From: Hyphomicrobiales bacterium
Lineage (GTDB): Bacteria > Pseudomonadota > Alphaproteobacteria > Rhizobiales > Rhizobiaceae
Length of the DNA: 64,000 nt
Reading direction: 5' to 3'
Assembly: GCA_900468805.1 (NCBI GenBank)
Contig: UEIF01000022.1
Span: forward strand, 1-64,000
Numbering within the stretch: position 1 is the first letter of the stretch; each line of letters starts with the position of its first letter. Made by a program: the position numbers and the translations under genes. The notes beneath the pieces were generated by a model, which was given only the letters and a program-made list of their open reading frames with translations, did not search any database and was not told the DNA's origin. Below, piece by piece: positions 16,636 through 26,157 of the stretch.

Positions 16636-18426
16636 ATGACTCGCAAGAAGCTCGATTTCCGCGCCGATGCCTATCGCCACGTGCTCGGCTTTGTTTTTCA
16701 TCATTGGAGCCATCGGCCGGCATTGGTCGGCATCATCATTGTGCTGGTGATTGCCAGTACGTTGGCCGAAGTCATGGTGCCGGTGTTTTCCGGCAGGATC
16801 GTCGATGCCATTGCCGGCAGCAATGCAGCTGATGATGCGTTCCGCGCCTTTGTCATCGTCGTCGTTCTGGGCCTGACCAGTGTGGTACTGCGTTGGTTCA
16901 TTTTCAATGGTATCATCCGGTTGACACTGCGCATCATGGCGGATGTGGTCAATAACGGCTTCCACAAGGTGCAGCGGTTCTCGACCGACTGGCACGCCAA
17001 TAGCTTTGCCGGTTCGACGGTGCGCAAGATCACCCGCGGCATGTGGGCGCTCGACTCGCTCAACGACCTGCTGCTGGTAGCCCTGTTGCCGTCCATCGTC
17101 ATGCTCGTGGGCGCCAGTATCGTGCTGGGCAGTTACTGGCCGATCATGGGTCTGATCGTGGGGGCGGGGTCGCTGATTTATATCGGCGTAACCGTGGCGC
17201 TTTCAATGGGCTTCGTGTCACCGGCGGCGAGGCTTGCCAATGCCTGGGACACCAAGCTGGGTGGTGCGCTGGCGGATGCCATAAGCTGCAATGCGGTGGT
17301 CAAAGCCTTCGGCGCTGAAAGCCGCGAAGAGGCCCGCTTGCGCCACGTGCTGGCCAAATGGGACAGCCGCACGCGACGGACCTGGAAGCGCGGCACATCG
17401 AGCGGTACGATCCAGGGCTTCATGATGGTTTCCATGCAGGCAGGTATTCTGGGCACGGGCCTGATCATGTGGCAGCAGGGGCTGGCGACGGCTGGCGATA
17501 TCACATTCGTGCTGGCAATGTTCTTCGTTCTGCAAGGCTATCTGCGCAATGTAGGCCAGGACATCCGCAATCTGCAACGTGCCGTCAACGACATGGAAGA
17601 ACTGGTACTGCTCGACAAGATGCCGCTGGGCATCGAGGACAAGCCGCACGCCACGATTATCAAGATTGGCGAGGGCGAGATTGTCTTCGATCGCGTTACC
17701 TTCCAATATGGCGCGCATCCCACCCCGCTTTATGAGGACTTTTCGGTCACCATCAAGCCGGGCGAGCGGGTGGGCCTGGTGGGGCATTCGGGCTCGGGCA
17801 AGACGACATTCGTCAAGCTCATCCAGCGCCTCCACGACGTGACGTCGGGCTCGATCCGCATCGACGGACAGGATATCGCAGGGGTCAAGCAATCAAGCCT
17901 GCGCGGCCAGATCGCCATCGTGCAGCAGGAACCCATCCTGTTTCACCGCACGCTGGCGGAAAACATCGCCTATGGTCGACCGGCCGCCTCGCGCCGCGAG
18001 ATCGAGTACGCGGCGAAACAGGCCAGTGCGCACGACTTCATTATGAACCTTCCCAAGGGTTATGAGACGATGGTGGGGGAACGCGGCGTCAAGTTGTCAG
18101 GCGGCGAGCGGCAGCGTGTCGCCATTGCCCGTGCCTTCCTGGCTGATGCGCCGGTGCTTATCCTGGACGAGGCGACGTCGAGCCTCGACAGCGAGAGCGA
18201 AGTGCAGATTCAGCAGGCCATGGAACGCCTGATGGACGGCCGCACGACGCTGGTGATCGCGCATCGGCTGTCCACGGTGCGGGCGCTGGACCGGCTGCTG
18301 GTCTTCGACAAAGGGAAGATTGTTGAAGAGGGCGACCATCAAGCGCTGATCCGGCTTAAGGAAGGCATCTATCGCCGGTTGTTCGAGCGGCAGGCGCTGG
18401 AGTTGACCAAGGGTCTGGTGGCTTGA
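16636..18426 (+). CDS. ABC exporter, fused permease and ATPase (MsbA/multidrug type)
   Basis: This encodes 596 residues: a six-span exporter domain (about 25-330) and an ABC domain with Walker A GHSGSGKTT, signature LSGGERQR, Walker B VLILDEATSSLD and the H-loop AHRLS, all canonical. As a half-transporter it would act as a homodimer to export lipids, drugs or peptides from the inner membrane. I chose the ATG at 16636 (MTRKKLDFRAD); no strong ribosome site is visible, and the frame is open for another 61 codons upstream without family likeness. No adaptor or substrate gene is adjacent, so the cargo is unknown. Confidence 0.9.
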   Translation: MTRKKLDFRADAYRHVLGFVFHHWSHRPALVGIIIVLVIASTLAEVMVPVFSGRIVDAIAGSNAADDAFRAFVIVVVLGLTSVVLRWFIFNGIIRLTLRIMADVVNNGFHKVQRFSTDWHANSFAGSTVRKITRGMWALDSLNDLLLVALLPSIVMLVGASIVLGSYWPIMGLIVGAGSLIYIGVTVALSMGFVSPAARLANAWDTKLGGALADAISCNAVVKAFGAESREEARLRHVLAKWDSRTRRTWKRGTSSGTIQGFMMVSMQAGILGTGLIMWQQGLATAGDITFVLAMFFVLQGYLRNVGQDIRNLQRAVNDMEELVLLDKMPLGIEDKPHATIIKIGEGEIVFDRVTFQYGAHPTPLYEDFSVTIKPGERVGLVGHSGSGKTTFVKLIQRLHDVTSGSIRIDGQDIAGVKQSSLRGQIAIVQQEPILFHRTLAENIAYGRPAASRREIEYAAKQASAHDFIMNLPKGYETMVGERGVKLSGGERQRVAIARAFLADAPVLILDEATSSLDSESEVQIQQAMERLMDGRTTLVIAHRLSTVRALDRLLVFDKGKIVEEGDHQALIRLKEGIYRRLFERQALELTKGLVA

Positions 18427-18789
18427 TGACCCACCACTGAACTTTCATCCGGCGGCGATTGGAGCCCAGGCCCTTTTTGAGCCGCTCCAGGTTTCTGGAC
18501 CGGCGAAGGCTGGAGTTTTCCGGGGGGGTGAGGTGCTCATGACGCATCTACCCCCGATATGATTTGGTCCTCCAATGTGTCCAAACGCATTTGCGGGATC
18601 CGCGGGTCATCATGCCCGACCGCTCGGCCGATACCGGGCAGACGGGTGGAAACGTTGTTCGGCCGCCGAATGGTCTTCAGAGAGTAAGCCGTGTCTGCGT
18701 TCAGTTGCCAGACGAATGAGGATGTCAGCGACGAGCGACACATCGCGCTCGAACATGTCCTTCAGGTCGGCCACGCGCCTCTTCGACCG
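18427..18789. other. intergenic stretch, possible decayed coding sequence
   Basis: About 360 bases between convergent genes. On the minus strand two overlapping frames read protein-like pieces (VADLKDMFERDVSLVADIL in one; RLPGIGRAVGHDDPRIPQM in the other, 18537-18743), suggesting a frameshifted remnant. Neither has a ribosome site and I cannot name a family. Confidence 0.3.
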
Positions 18790-20304
18790 TCATTCGCCCC
18801 GAGGAAAACGCTGGTTCTCCTCCAGCACGTTGAGGTCCATATGATTGCGCATGTATCGCTCGGCGGCTTTCTGTAGCGGTTGATAGTCCCAGGGATAGTA
18901 AGACCCCTGCCGCAACGCGGGATAGACGACCCAGCGACGCGCCTGGCTTTCTCGAACCGCCGCATCGAAACCTGCAAGGTCCCAGCGTAGTTTTACTTGA
19001 TTGAGAAGCGCTTCCAGCGTCTGCGCATAGGCCGGATCGCCGGCTAGATCGACCAGTTCGTGCGGATCGGCCTGAAGATCGTATAGCAAAGGCGGATCCT
19101 TCTCGCAGACCGTGAGTTTGAAGCGCCCGTCGCGAATTCCCACAAGCGGTGCAATCGATCCTTCGGCTGCATATTCCATCAAAACCGGACCGCGGGCGCT
19201 CGCGCCGTTCACCAGTTGTGCCAGATCTTCGCCATCCGTCCATTTCGCAATCGCCGAGATATCAAGACCGGCAAGACCGGCAAGCGTCGGCGTGACGTCG
19301 AGCGTCGAAACCGCCTGATCGACCAAGGCGGGCTGCCAGCCGGGCGCCGAAATCATCAGCGGCACACGCGCGGAGCCGTCGAAGAAGCACATCTTGAACC
19401 ACAGTCCGCGCTCGCCCAGCATGTCGCCGTGGTCAGAGACGAACAGGATGACGGTATTGTCGCGCATCCGCGTGCGCTCCAGCACGTCGAGGATTTCTCC
19501 GACCTTCTCGTCGACATAGGAGATATTGGCGAAGTAACCGCGCCTCGCCCGCCGGACCTGTTCGGCGGTGATATCGAAGGCCCCGTTGTCGCAGGCCTCG
19601 AGCAAGCGTTTCGAATGCGGATCCATCTCGTCGAACGGCAGTGCCGAAACCGTTGGGTCGAGAACCGGGCAGTCCTCGTAGAGATCCCAGAATTTGCGCC
19701 TGGCCACATAGGGATCGTGAGGATGGGTGAAGCTGACGGTCAGGCACCAGGGACGCTCGTCTTGGCGGCGCGACAGGTCGTAGAGCTTTCGGCTGGCGTT
19801 GTAGGCGACCTCGTCGTCATATTCCAACTGGTTGGTGATTTCCGCAACGCCAGCGCCGGTGACCGAGCCGAGATTATGATACCACCAGTCGATACGCTCT
19901 CCAGGCTTGCGGTAATCGGGCGTCCAGCCGAAATCTGCCGGGTAGATATCGGTCGTCAGGCGTTCCTCGAAGCCGTGCAGCTGGTCGGGGCCAACGAAAT
20001 GCATCTTGCCCGACAGGCTGGTGTGATAGCCGGCGGATCTGAGATGATGCGCATAAGTCGGAATGTCGGAGGCAAATTCGGCCGCGTTGTCGTAGACGCG
20101 CGTTCGGCTCGGCAGCTGGCCCGACATGAAGGAGGCGCGCGCCGGAGCACAAAGAGGGCTTGCCGTATAGCTATTGGCAAAGCGGACCGAACGTGCCGCG
20201 AGTGCCTTAAGATGCGGCGCATGCAGGAAGTCGGCCGGCCCGTCCGGAAACAGCGTGCCGTTGAGCTGATCGACCATGATGATGAGAATATTGGGACGCG
20301 CCAT
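18790..20304 (-). CDS. betC: choline-sulfatase
   Basis: This encodes 504 residues, the normal BetC length. The N-terminus PNILIIMVDQLNG carries the metal-binding Asp, and LCAPARASF holds the C-x-P-x-R motif whose Cys becomes formylglycine. Further on, SGKMHFVGPDQLHGFEERLT, DYRKPGERIDWWYHNLGS and the closing aromatic-rich C-terminus are characteristic of BetC rather than other sulfatases. It hydrolyses choline-O-sulfate to choline and sulfate in the cytoplasm, feeding glycine betaine synthesis. In Ensifer it sits in betICBA; here it stands alone without betA, betB or betI, which must lie elsewhere. No strong ribosome site is visible before the ATG at 20304. Confidence 0.95.
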   Translation of the reverse strand: MARPNILIIMVDQLNGTLFPDGPADFLHAPHLKALAARSVRFANSYTASPLCAPARASFMSGQLPSRTRVYDNAAEFASDIPTYAHHLRSAGYHTSLSGKMHFVGPDQLHGFEERLTTDIYPADFGWTPDYRKPGERIDWWYHNLGSVTGAGVAEITNQLEYDDEVAYNASRKLYDLSRRQDERPWCLTVSFTHPHDPYVARRKFWDLYEDCPVLDPTVSALPFDEMDPHSKRLLEACDNGAFDITAEQVRRARRGYFANISYVDEKVGEILDVLERTRMRDNTVILFVSDHGDMLGERGLWFKMCFFDGSARVPLMISAPGWQPALVDQAVSTLDVTPTLAGLAGLDISAIAKWTDGEDLAQLVNGASARGPVLMEYAAEGSIAPLVGIRDGRFKLTVCEKDPPLLYDLQADPHELVDLAGDPAYAQTLEALLNQVKLRWDLAGFDAAVRESQARRWVVYPALRQGSYYPWDYQPLQKAAERYMRNHMDLNVLEENQRFPRGE

Positions 20305-20366
20305 GATGTAATCGCTGTTGCTTGTGTTCGTTGGCTTTAAGGGGGAAAGGCCTACGGATGCATCCG

Positions 20367-20480
20367 CTACCGGTCGACGACCGCCTGACGGAACTGCTTG
20401 TAGGCGGCGGGTGCCGGTCTGCTTCGGCTAGCGCCGATCAGATCCATTGTCCTCTTCAGAAACGGCACTGGTCGTCGCAT
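20367..20480 (-). CDS. possible small basic protein
   Basis: A 37-codon frame (MRRPVPFLKRTMDLIGASRS and 17 more residues) starts at an ATG preceded by GAGAGG with eight-base spacing. It is basic and lacks a membrane span. It lies in the 420-base region between betC and the divergent hydrolase gene, which otherwise must contain the hydrolase promoter and the betC promoter. It could be a real small protein or chance. Confidence 0.3.
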   Translation of the reverse strand: MRRPVPFLKRTMDLIGASRSRPAPAAYKQFRQAVVDR

Positions 20481-20726
20481 GAGTGATCCTCTCGGCGGCG
20501 TGGGTCGCAATTGGCACTTTAACGATAGCCGACCGAGTGACTGCGCACTATCGCCTCGCCGACATCGGTTGTTCCGGACAAGCGCGCGGGTCTGTTTTCC
20601 AGCGACAGACTTGCCGGCGACACCAAGGGTCGCGGCAAGACAGGTGTCGTGGCGGAGCGCATGCATGATGAGGTATTGGCTGGCCGCCGCCTCGACAGCA
20701 TCTTGCGAGCACGTGGAAGGATCTTC

Positions 20727-21641
20727 ATGTCGACCGCCCGACCGATGCCCACCGAAGAGGGTATTCTGGAGTTTCTGGAGATTTGCGAAGGCTTTTATCC
20801 GCCGGACGCGGTCGAAGCATCGATCCAGCAGCAACGGCAATGGTACGATGCGCTCTGCGCGCGGTTTGACCACCTTCTGCCGCAGGGGCTGGTCTATGCC
20901 GATGGCATGGTGCTGCGTATACCGATCCGCCGGTATCGGCCGCGGACAATCACGACATCAACCGTTCTCCTTTATCTTCACGGCGGCGGCTTCGTTGTCG
21001 GCTCGCTCGAAAGCCATCACTCGATCTGTGCTGAAATCGCAGATTTTGCCGGCGCCGAACTCGTTTCCGTCGATTACCGACTGGCACCCGAATACCGCTG
21101 GCCGGCGCAGAGCGAGGATTGCTTCCTCGTGTTGAAACACCTTCTGTCGTCTACCGGCGCCAAGGTCGTCCTGATCGGTGACAGCGCAGGCGCCAATCTC
21201 GCGGCGGGGCTGGCCGTACGGGCTTTACAAGAGGATCTGCCCGGCGTCGCCGGCCAGGTGCTGATCTACCCCGCGCTGGGTGGCGACCTGCAAACGGGTT
21301 CCTATGTCGAGATGGCGAATGCGCCGGGCCTGACCACGGCCGACGTCGCTTATTACCGTGACGTCGTAGAAGCTCCGCCGCGTGACCCGGTGGCCGAGCC
21401 GCTTCACGCAGCCTCGATCAACGGACTTGCGCCCGCCTTCATCACCGTTGCTCACTTCGATCCCCTGAGAGATGACGGCCGGACCTATGCTGCCCGGCTT
21501 GCGGCCGCAGGCATCGAGGTCTGGTTTCGGGAGGAGCCGCAGATGGTGCACGCCTGGTTGCGTGCCCGTCATATGAGTGAGGGCGCCCGGGAGGGATTCC
21601 GGGCGGTGCGCGAGGCAGTACGGCTATTTGCCTCGCGCTGA
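20727..21641 (+). CDS. alpha/beta hydrolase (hormone-sensitive-lipase family)
   Basis: This encodes 304 residues. It has the oxyanion-hole motif HGGGF, the nucleophile motif GDSAG, and a plausible acid and His in FDPLRDD and MVHAW, which together define the HSL/acetyl esterase family. It would hydrolyse short acyl esters in the cytoplasm. I chose the ATG at 20727, which follows GGAAGGA; the longer frame starts at a GTG without a site. It converges with the CocE-like gene, with three bases between the stops. Its place between betC and the carnitine operon hints at an ester of a quaternary amine, but that is inference. Confidence 0.88.
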   Translation: MSTARPMPTEEGILEFLEICEGFYPPDAVEASIQQQRQWYDALCARFDHLLPQGLVYADGMVLRIPIRRYRPRTITTSTVLLYLHGGGFVVGSLESHHSICAEIADFAGAELVSVDYRLAPEYRWPAQSEDCFLVLKHLLSSTGAKVVLIGDSAGANLAAGLAVRALQEDLPGVAGQVLIYPALGGDLQTGSYVEMANAPGLTTADVAYYRDVVEAPPRDPVAEPLHAASINGLAPAFITVAHFDPLRDDGRTYAARLAAAGIEVWFREEPQMVHAWLRARHMSEGAREGFRAVREAVRLFASR

Positions 21642-21644
21642 GGA

Positions 21645-23648
21645 CTACATCAGGTCGCGGGCTATCTGCTTTTCGCCAAAGTCCTTCTCGAAGACTTTTA
21701 AACCACCTTCATAGGCAGTGACGGTGGCCGCGATGATCCAGTGTGTTGCCGTGCAGCCGATCGAGGCGGTGGCGACCGTGGTGACGGCCCAGCCGGGGCG
21801 CTTCATGTCGCAGGTCCAGGTGGACCGCCCCGTCATCGAGAGCGTGTCGTCTGATGCAATCGACCAAATCTCGTCTCGCAGCTGGCGCGTGCTGAGCCCG
21901 GTGTCGGGATGCTCGAAGAGGCCGGTATCCTCGCGAATAGCGTATTCGGTCCGGTTGGCCGACAGTTCGTGCGTGACCCGCCTTCTCGTCTCTCCCGGCG
22001 CATGCTCGATATATTTCGGCAGCGGATCGGGATTTTCCGGTTCCTTCACGGCAAAAAGCTGATGGTCGCCCAGAAGCGGCAGGGCGAACTCGACCGAAGC
22101 GGTGTCGATGACAAGTCCCGGATCGGTCGGCGGTGGCAGGATCATTGGCCAATAGGCCGTCGAAAGCGAAAGGCGGATGCGGTGACCCGCACGAAACCGA
22201 TAGCCGAAGGCATCCAGAAGCAGCCGCACTGTCGTCTGTTTCCCGCGCTCCATGGGCTCCGGTTCGGCATTGCCATTGCGATGGGCAAGATTGAGGACAC
22301 CGAATGCAACACGCGTTGCCGTACCGTCAGGATGCACGTCCACAAGCCGTGCGCAGATATTGGCGTTTTCGCCCTCACAACGCAGCGCAAGAGTGAGGGC
22401 GGGCCGGCCAAGATAGTCCTGATCGTCAGAAAGCGGTGCGGTTTCGAAAACCAGCGAGCCCGCATCATCCCCACGTTGATCCATCGCCATTTCGGCATCC
22501 GGTTTCAGCGTGAAATATTCCCCGGAGGCGGTTCCGGTATCGAGCGGCGAACGCAGATAGACGTCATTCGACAATGCCTGCGGGTCCGCCACACCTTCCT
22601 CGAGCCTGCCTGACGGTCCGACGTGCAGTGAATGCATCCTGGGTGCATGCCATGCATCCTTCGCGATCCAAAAACCTGGGTCGGCATCGCGGCGTAGTGC
22701 AGGCCGTACGGCATCGAGGACATAGGCGCGAAGCTGCGGCGTCTTCTCCGCACCGTTTTCCTCGCCGCGAAGCCAGCGGTTCCACCAGGCGATCGCCTCG
22801 CCGTGGAAGTCCGCGCGCGGCTTCGGCCAGGCGAAATGCGGATACTTGTGCACCCAAGGGCCAATCAACGCTTTCGCATCGGTCCCCAACCCCTCGATCG
22901 CCATCAATGGCGTATTGCGATAGCCGTCGGCCCAACCGGCAATCACAAGTGCCGGGATCCGGACACTCGAAAAATCTTCGCAAATCGAACCGTGCTGCCA
23001 GAAAGCGTCGCGCCGCTGGTGGGTGAGCCACTCCTCCATGAAGAAGGGCTCCTCCCTGAGGCGTTCCAGCCACACGTCCTTCCAGCGATCGCCGACGACG
23101 GCAGGATCTGGCGGGCGGGACTGGTAGCCGAGCATGGTCGCGGCCCAGGAGAGTTGCGCAGAAAGGTGACAGCCGTTCTTGTAATGGATGTCGTCATTAT
23201 AGCGGTCGACGGTCGAGGCGATCGAAATGACGGCCTTCAGAGCCGGGGGACGAAGCGCTGCGACCTGCAGGCTGTTGAAACCGCCCCAGGAAATGCCCAT
23301 CATGCCGACCGACCCGTTGCACCACGGCTGGGCGGCGATCCAGGCGATCAGTTCGCAGGCATTGGCAAGCTCAAGCTCGGTATATTCGCCGTCGATCACC
23401 CCCTCGGATTCGCCCGAGCCGCGGATATCGACGCGCACTCCGGCAATACCTGCGGCGGCAAAGACCGGATAGGTCGATTCATCGCGCAGGCTCGTGCCAT
23501 CGCGCTTGCGATAAGGCAAGAATTCGAAGACGGCCGGCACCGGATCGGCGTCTGCTCCATCCGGCATCCAGATGCGCGCGGCAAGGCGCGTTCCGTCCTC
23601 AAGTGTGATCCACTGGTTCTCGATCGTCGTGAAGGAGCGTTGGCTCAT
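21645..23648 (-). CDS. CocE/NonD-family hydrolase
   Basis: This encodes 667 residues. The N-terminal alpha/beta-hydrolase domain has the nucleophile motif GISWGG, an acid region GWADGYRNT and a His in GPWVHKYPHF. A beta-rich C-terminal domain follows, the layout of CocE-type esterases and X-Pro peptidases. CocE proteins cleave acyl esters or amides. The ATG at 23648 is preceded by GGGGAG. It is the last gene of the ten-gene carnitine-type operon, 57 bases after the ATPase gene, so its substrate is probably something the importer brings in, such as an acyl-carnitine or other betaine ester. That substrate is inferred. Confidence 0.88.
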   Translation of the reverse strand: MSQRSFTTIENQWITLEDGTRLAARIWMPDGADADPVPAVFEFLPYRKRDGTSLRDESTYPVFAAAGIAGVRVDIRGSGESEGVIDGEYTELELANACELIAWIAAQPWCNGSVGMMGISWGGFNSLQVAALRPPALKAVISIASTVDRYNDDIHYKNGCHLSAQLSWAATMLGYQSRPPDPAVVGDRWKDVWLERLREEPFFMEEWLTHQRRDAFWQHGSICEDFSSVRIPALVIAGWADGYRNTPLMAIEGLGTDAKALIGPWVHKYPHFAWPKPRADFHGEAIAWWNRWLRGEENGAEKTPQLRAYVLDAVRPALRRDADPGFWIAKDAWHAPRMHSLHVGPSGRLEEGVADPQALSNDVYLRSPLDTGTASGEYFTLKPDAEMAMDQRGDDAGSLVFETAPLSDDQDYLGRPALTLALRCEGENANICARLVDVHPDGTATRVAFGVLNLAHRNGNAEPEPMERGKQTTVRLLLDAFGYRFRAGHRIRLSLSTAYWPMILPPPTDPGLVIDTASVEFALPLLGDHQLFAVKEPENPDPLPKYIEHAPGETRRRVTHELSANRTEYAIREDTGLFEHPDTGLSTRQLRDEIWSIASDDTLSMTGRSTWTCDMKRPGWAVTTVATASIGCTATHWIIAATVTAYEGGLKVFEKDFGEKQIARDLM

Positions 23649-23705
23649 GGTTCTCCCCGGAAGCAATTGTTCGGGCAGCCAACTGGGATTGGCCGCCTGA
23701 ATGGT

Positions 23706-25337
23706 TCAGTTTCCGGCACTTTCCATCCGGCGGGTGGCGAGCACCTTTTCCAGCCAACCGATCTCCATTTCGGGAACGGATTTCAACAGCAGGTCGGTAT
23801 AGTCGTCGAAGGGCGGCGAGAGCGCCTTCGTCTTCGGGCCGAAGCGCACGAGCCTGCCGCGATGCATCACAGCGACACTATCTGCAATGGCGCGCACGAT
23901 GGCGATGTCGTGGGTGATGAAGACATAGGAGAGCTTTTCCTCCTCCTGCAGGCGCAGCAGCAGCTTCAGGATACCTTCGGCCACCAGCGGGTCGAGCGCT
24001 GAGGTCGGCTCGTCGCAGAGGATGAGCTCGGGTCTCGCGGCAAGGGCGCGTGCGATCGCCACGCGTTGCTTCTGCCCGCCGGAAAGTTCGGCCGGGTAGC
24101 GGTTCATGAAGCCGTTGCCCATCTCGATCTGGTCGAGCAGTTCCTTCACCCGGGCAGTCTTCCTGGTGCCGCGCAGGCCGTAGTAGAAGGTCAGCGGCCG
24201 GCCGATGATGTCGCGCACGGTCTGGCGCGGGTTCATCGCCGTGTCGGCCATCTGATAGATGAGCTGGATGCGGCGCAGGTCGTCGCGTGGCCGGTGCCGG
24301 ACTTCAGGCGTCAGTGGTTTTCCTGCAAAGGATATCGTACCGGCGGTCGGTGCCAAGAGCCCGGTGATGGCGCGGGCGAGCGTCGACTTTCCCGAGCCAG
24401 ATTCGCCGACGATTGCCAGCGTCTGTCCCTTTGGGACATGCAGGCTGATATCGTTTAGCACCTTGAAGCCATTGGAATATTCCGCGCTGACGTTTTCGAC
24501 CTTCAACAGTGTGTCGGACTGGTCAATCGCCTCCTGTCGCAGCGTTTGCCGGACATTGACGAGGGCGCGCGTATAATCCTCCCGCGGTTCTTCGATGATC
24601 TGCTTGACGCTGCCATATTCCACGGTTCTGCCGTGCCGCAGCACCATAATGTCGTCGGAGATCTGGGCGACGACAGCCAGATCATGGGTGATGTAGAGAG
24701 CAGCGGTATGGGTCTCTTCGATCGCATGCTTGATCGCCGCCAGCACGTCGATCTGGGTGGTGACGTCAAGCGCCGTGGTTGGCTCGTCGAAGACGATCAG
24801 TTCGGGATTGGAGCAGAGCGCCATCGCCGTCATGGCCCGCTGCAGCTGGCCGCCCGAGACCTGGTGGGGGAAGCGTTCGCCGAAGCTTTCGGGATGGGGA
24901 AGGCCAAGCACCTGAAACAAGTAGAGCGCCCGTTTCTTCGCCTCCTGCTTATTCATCAGCCCGTGCTTGACCGAGGCCTCGATCACCTGGTCGCCGAGCC
25001 GGTGGGCGGGATTGAAGGCGGCCGCGGCCGACTGTGCGACGTAGCAGACGCGGGCGCCACGGATCTGCCGGATGCAGCCCCTGCCGAGGGTGAGGATATC
25101 GCTGCCGTCAAGCAGCACCTGGCCACCGGTAATCTCCGCACCGCCGCGACCATAGGCAAGCGCAGAGAGCCCGATCGTCGACTTTCCGGCGCCGGATTCG
25201 CCGATCAGGCCGAGCACCCAGCCTTTCTGCACATCAAAGGAAACGCCGTCGACGATGGTCACACGCTTCGGCGCTTCGCCCGGTGGATAGCTGGTGGCTT
25301 CGATCTTGAGATTGCGCACGGAAAGAAGATCAGGCAT
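23706..25337 (-). CDS. peptide-type ABC transporter, fused double ATPase (DppD-DppF type)
   Basis: This encodes 543 residues with two complete ABC domains in one chain. The first has Walker A GESGAGKS, signature VSGGQLQR and Walker B LIVFDEPTTALD; the second has GESGSGKS, LSGGQKQR and LILCDEPTSALD. Such fusions power importers of the dipeptide/nickel/opine class. The ATG at 25337 overlaps the end of the permease gene by eight bases and has GGGAGGG upstream. It belongs to the same operon as the substrate-binding protein and both permeases. Given the neighbouring carnitine genes, the likely cargo is a betaine derivative, not a peptide. Confidence 0.92.
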   Translation of the reverse strand: MPDLLSVRNLKIEATSYPPGEAPKRVTIVDGVSFDVQKGWVLGLIGESGAGKSTIGLSALAYGRGGAEITGGQVLLDGSDILTLGRGCIRQIRGARVCYVAQSAAAAFNPAHRLGDQVIEASVKHGLMNKQEAKKRALYLFQVLGLPHPESFGERFPHQVSGGQLQRAMTAMALCSNPELIVFDEPTTALDVTTQIDVLAAIKHAIEETHTAALYITHDLAVVAQISDDIMVLRHGRTVEYGSVKQIIEEPREDYTRALVNVRQTLRQEAIDQSDTLLKVENVSAEYSNGFKVLNDISLHVPKGQTLAIVGESGSGKSTLARAITGLLAPTAGTISFAGKPLTPEVRHRPRDDLRRIQLIYQMADTAMNPRQTVRDIIGRPLTFYYGLRGTRKTARVKELLDQIEMGNGFMNRYPAELSGGQKQRVAIARALAARPELILCDEPTSALDPLVAEGILKLLLRLQEEEKLSYVFITHDIAIVRAIADSVAVMHRGRLVRFGPKTKALSPPFDDYTDLLLKSVPEMEIGWLEKVLATRRMESAGN

Positions 25338-26157
25338 CGCCGCGCCCTCCCTTGAGGCTCGAGGTTCGTTTCAAAAGCCAGTCGACAACAAGGTTGACAC
25401 AGACGGCAAGCACGGCGATCGCCGTCCCCGGCACGAGGGCGGCCGAAATGCCGAAGATGATGCCGTCCTTGTTGTCTTTGACCATCCCGCCCCAGTCGGC
25501 CGAAGGCGGCTGGATGCCGAGACCGAGGAAGGACAATGTCGACAGGAACAGGATCGAGAAGGCAAAACGCAGGCCGAACTCGGCAAGCAGCAGCGTCATG
25601 GTATTCGGCAGGATCTCCCGGAAGATGATCCAGAGCTTTCCTTCGCCGCGCAGCTTGGCCGCCTCGACGAATTCCATGACCGCGACATCGAGCGCCACGG
25701 CACGGCCGAGACGATAGACACGGGTGGAATCGAGGATAGCCATGACGAGGATCAGCACGATGATGTTCTGTGGCAGGACAGCAAGTACCACGAGCGCGAA
25801 GATCAGCGTCGGGATCGACATCATCAAGTCGTTGAAACGGGAGAAGATCATGTCGATCATCCCGCGCGAGACGGCTGCCGTGAAGCTCAAGATGACGCCT
25901 AGCGAAAAGGAGATGATGGTGGCGGCGAGTGCCACGAAGAGTGTTGTGCGCGCGCCGTAGATCAGACGAGAGAGGATGTCACGGCCGAGATTGTCGAGGC
26001 CGAAGATATATTGCGCGTCCGGTATCTGCCAGACGCTGCCGACGACCTCGGTCTCGCCGTGGGGAGCGATGAAGGGCGCAAAGAGCGCGAAGATGAAAGC
26101 GACGGCGATGCCGATCATGCCGATCCAGGCGGTGATGGGGATGTCTCTCAATCTCAT
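25330..26157 (-). CDS. peptide-type ABC transporter permease (DppC type)
   Basis: This encodes 275 residues with about six membrane spans. The N-terminus has the short extracytoplasmic segment APHGETEV and YIFGLDNLGRDILSRLIYGART, a hallmark of the DppC/OppC family. The EAA loop that contacts the ATPase reads EFVEAAKLRGEGKLWIIFRE. Its ATG overlaps the stop of the DppB-type gene as ATGA, so the two permeases are translationally coupled and should form a heterodimer. Confidence 0.92.
   Translation of the reverse strand: MRLRDIPITAWIGMIGIAVAFIFALFAPFIAPHGETEVVGSVWQIPDAQYIFGLDNLGRDILSRLIYGARTTLFVALAATIISFSLGVILSFTAAVSRGMIDMIFSRFNDLMMSIPTLIFALVVLAVLPQNIIVLILVMAILDSTRVYRLGRAVALDVAVMEFVEAAKLRGEGKLWIIFREILPNTMTLLLAEFGLRFAFSILFLSTLSFLGLGIQPPSADWGGMVKDNKDGIIFGISAALVPGTAIAVLAVCVNLVVDWLLKRTSSLKGGRGDA

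Noticed and set aside
22803..24002. 399-codon plus-strand frame
   Set aside because: It is antisense to the CocE-like hydrolase and the ABC ATPase gene and spans their boundary.
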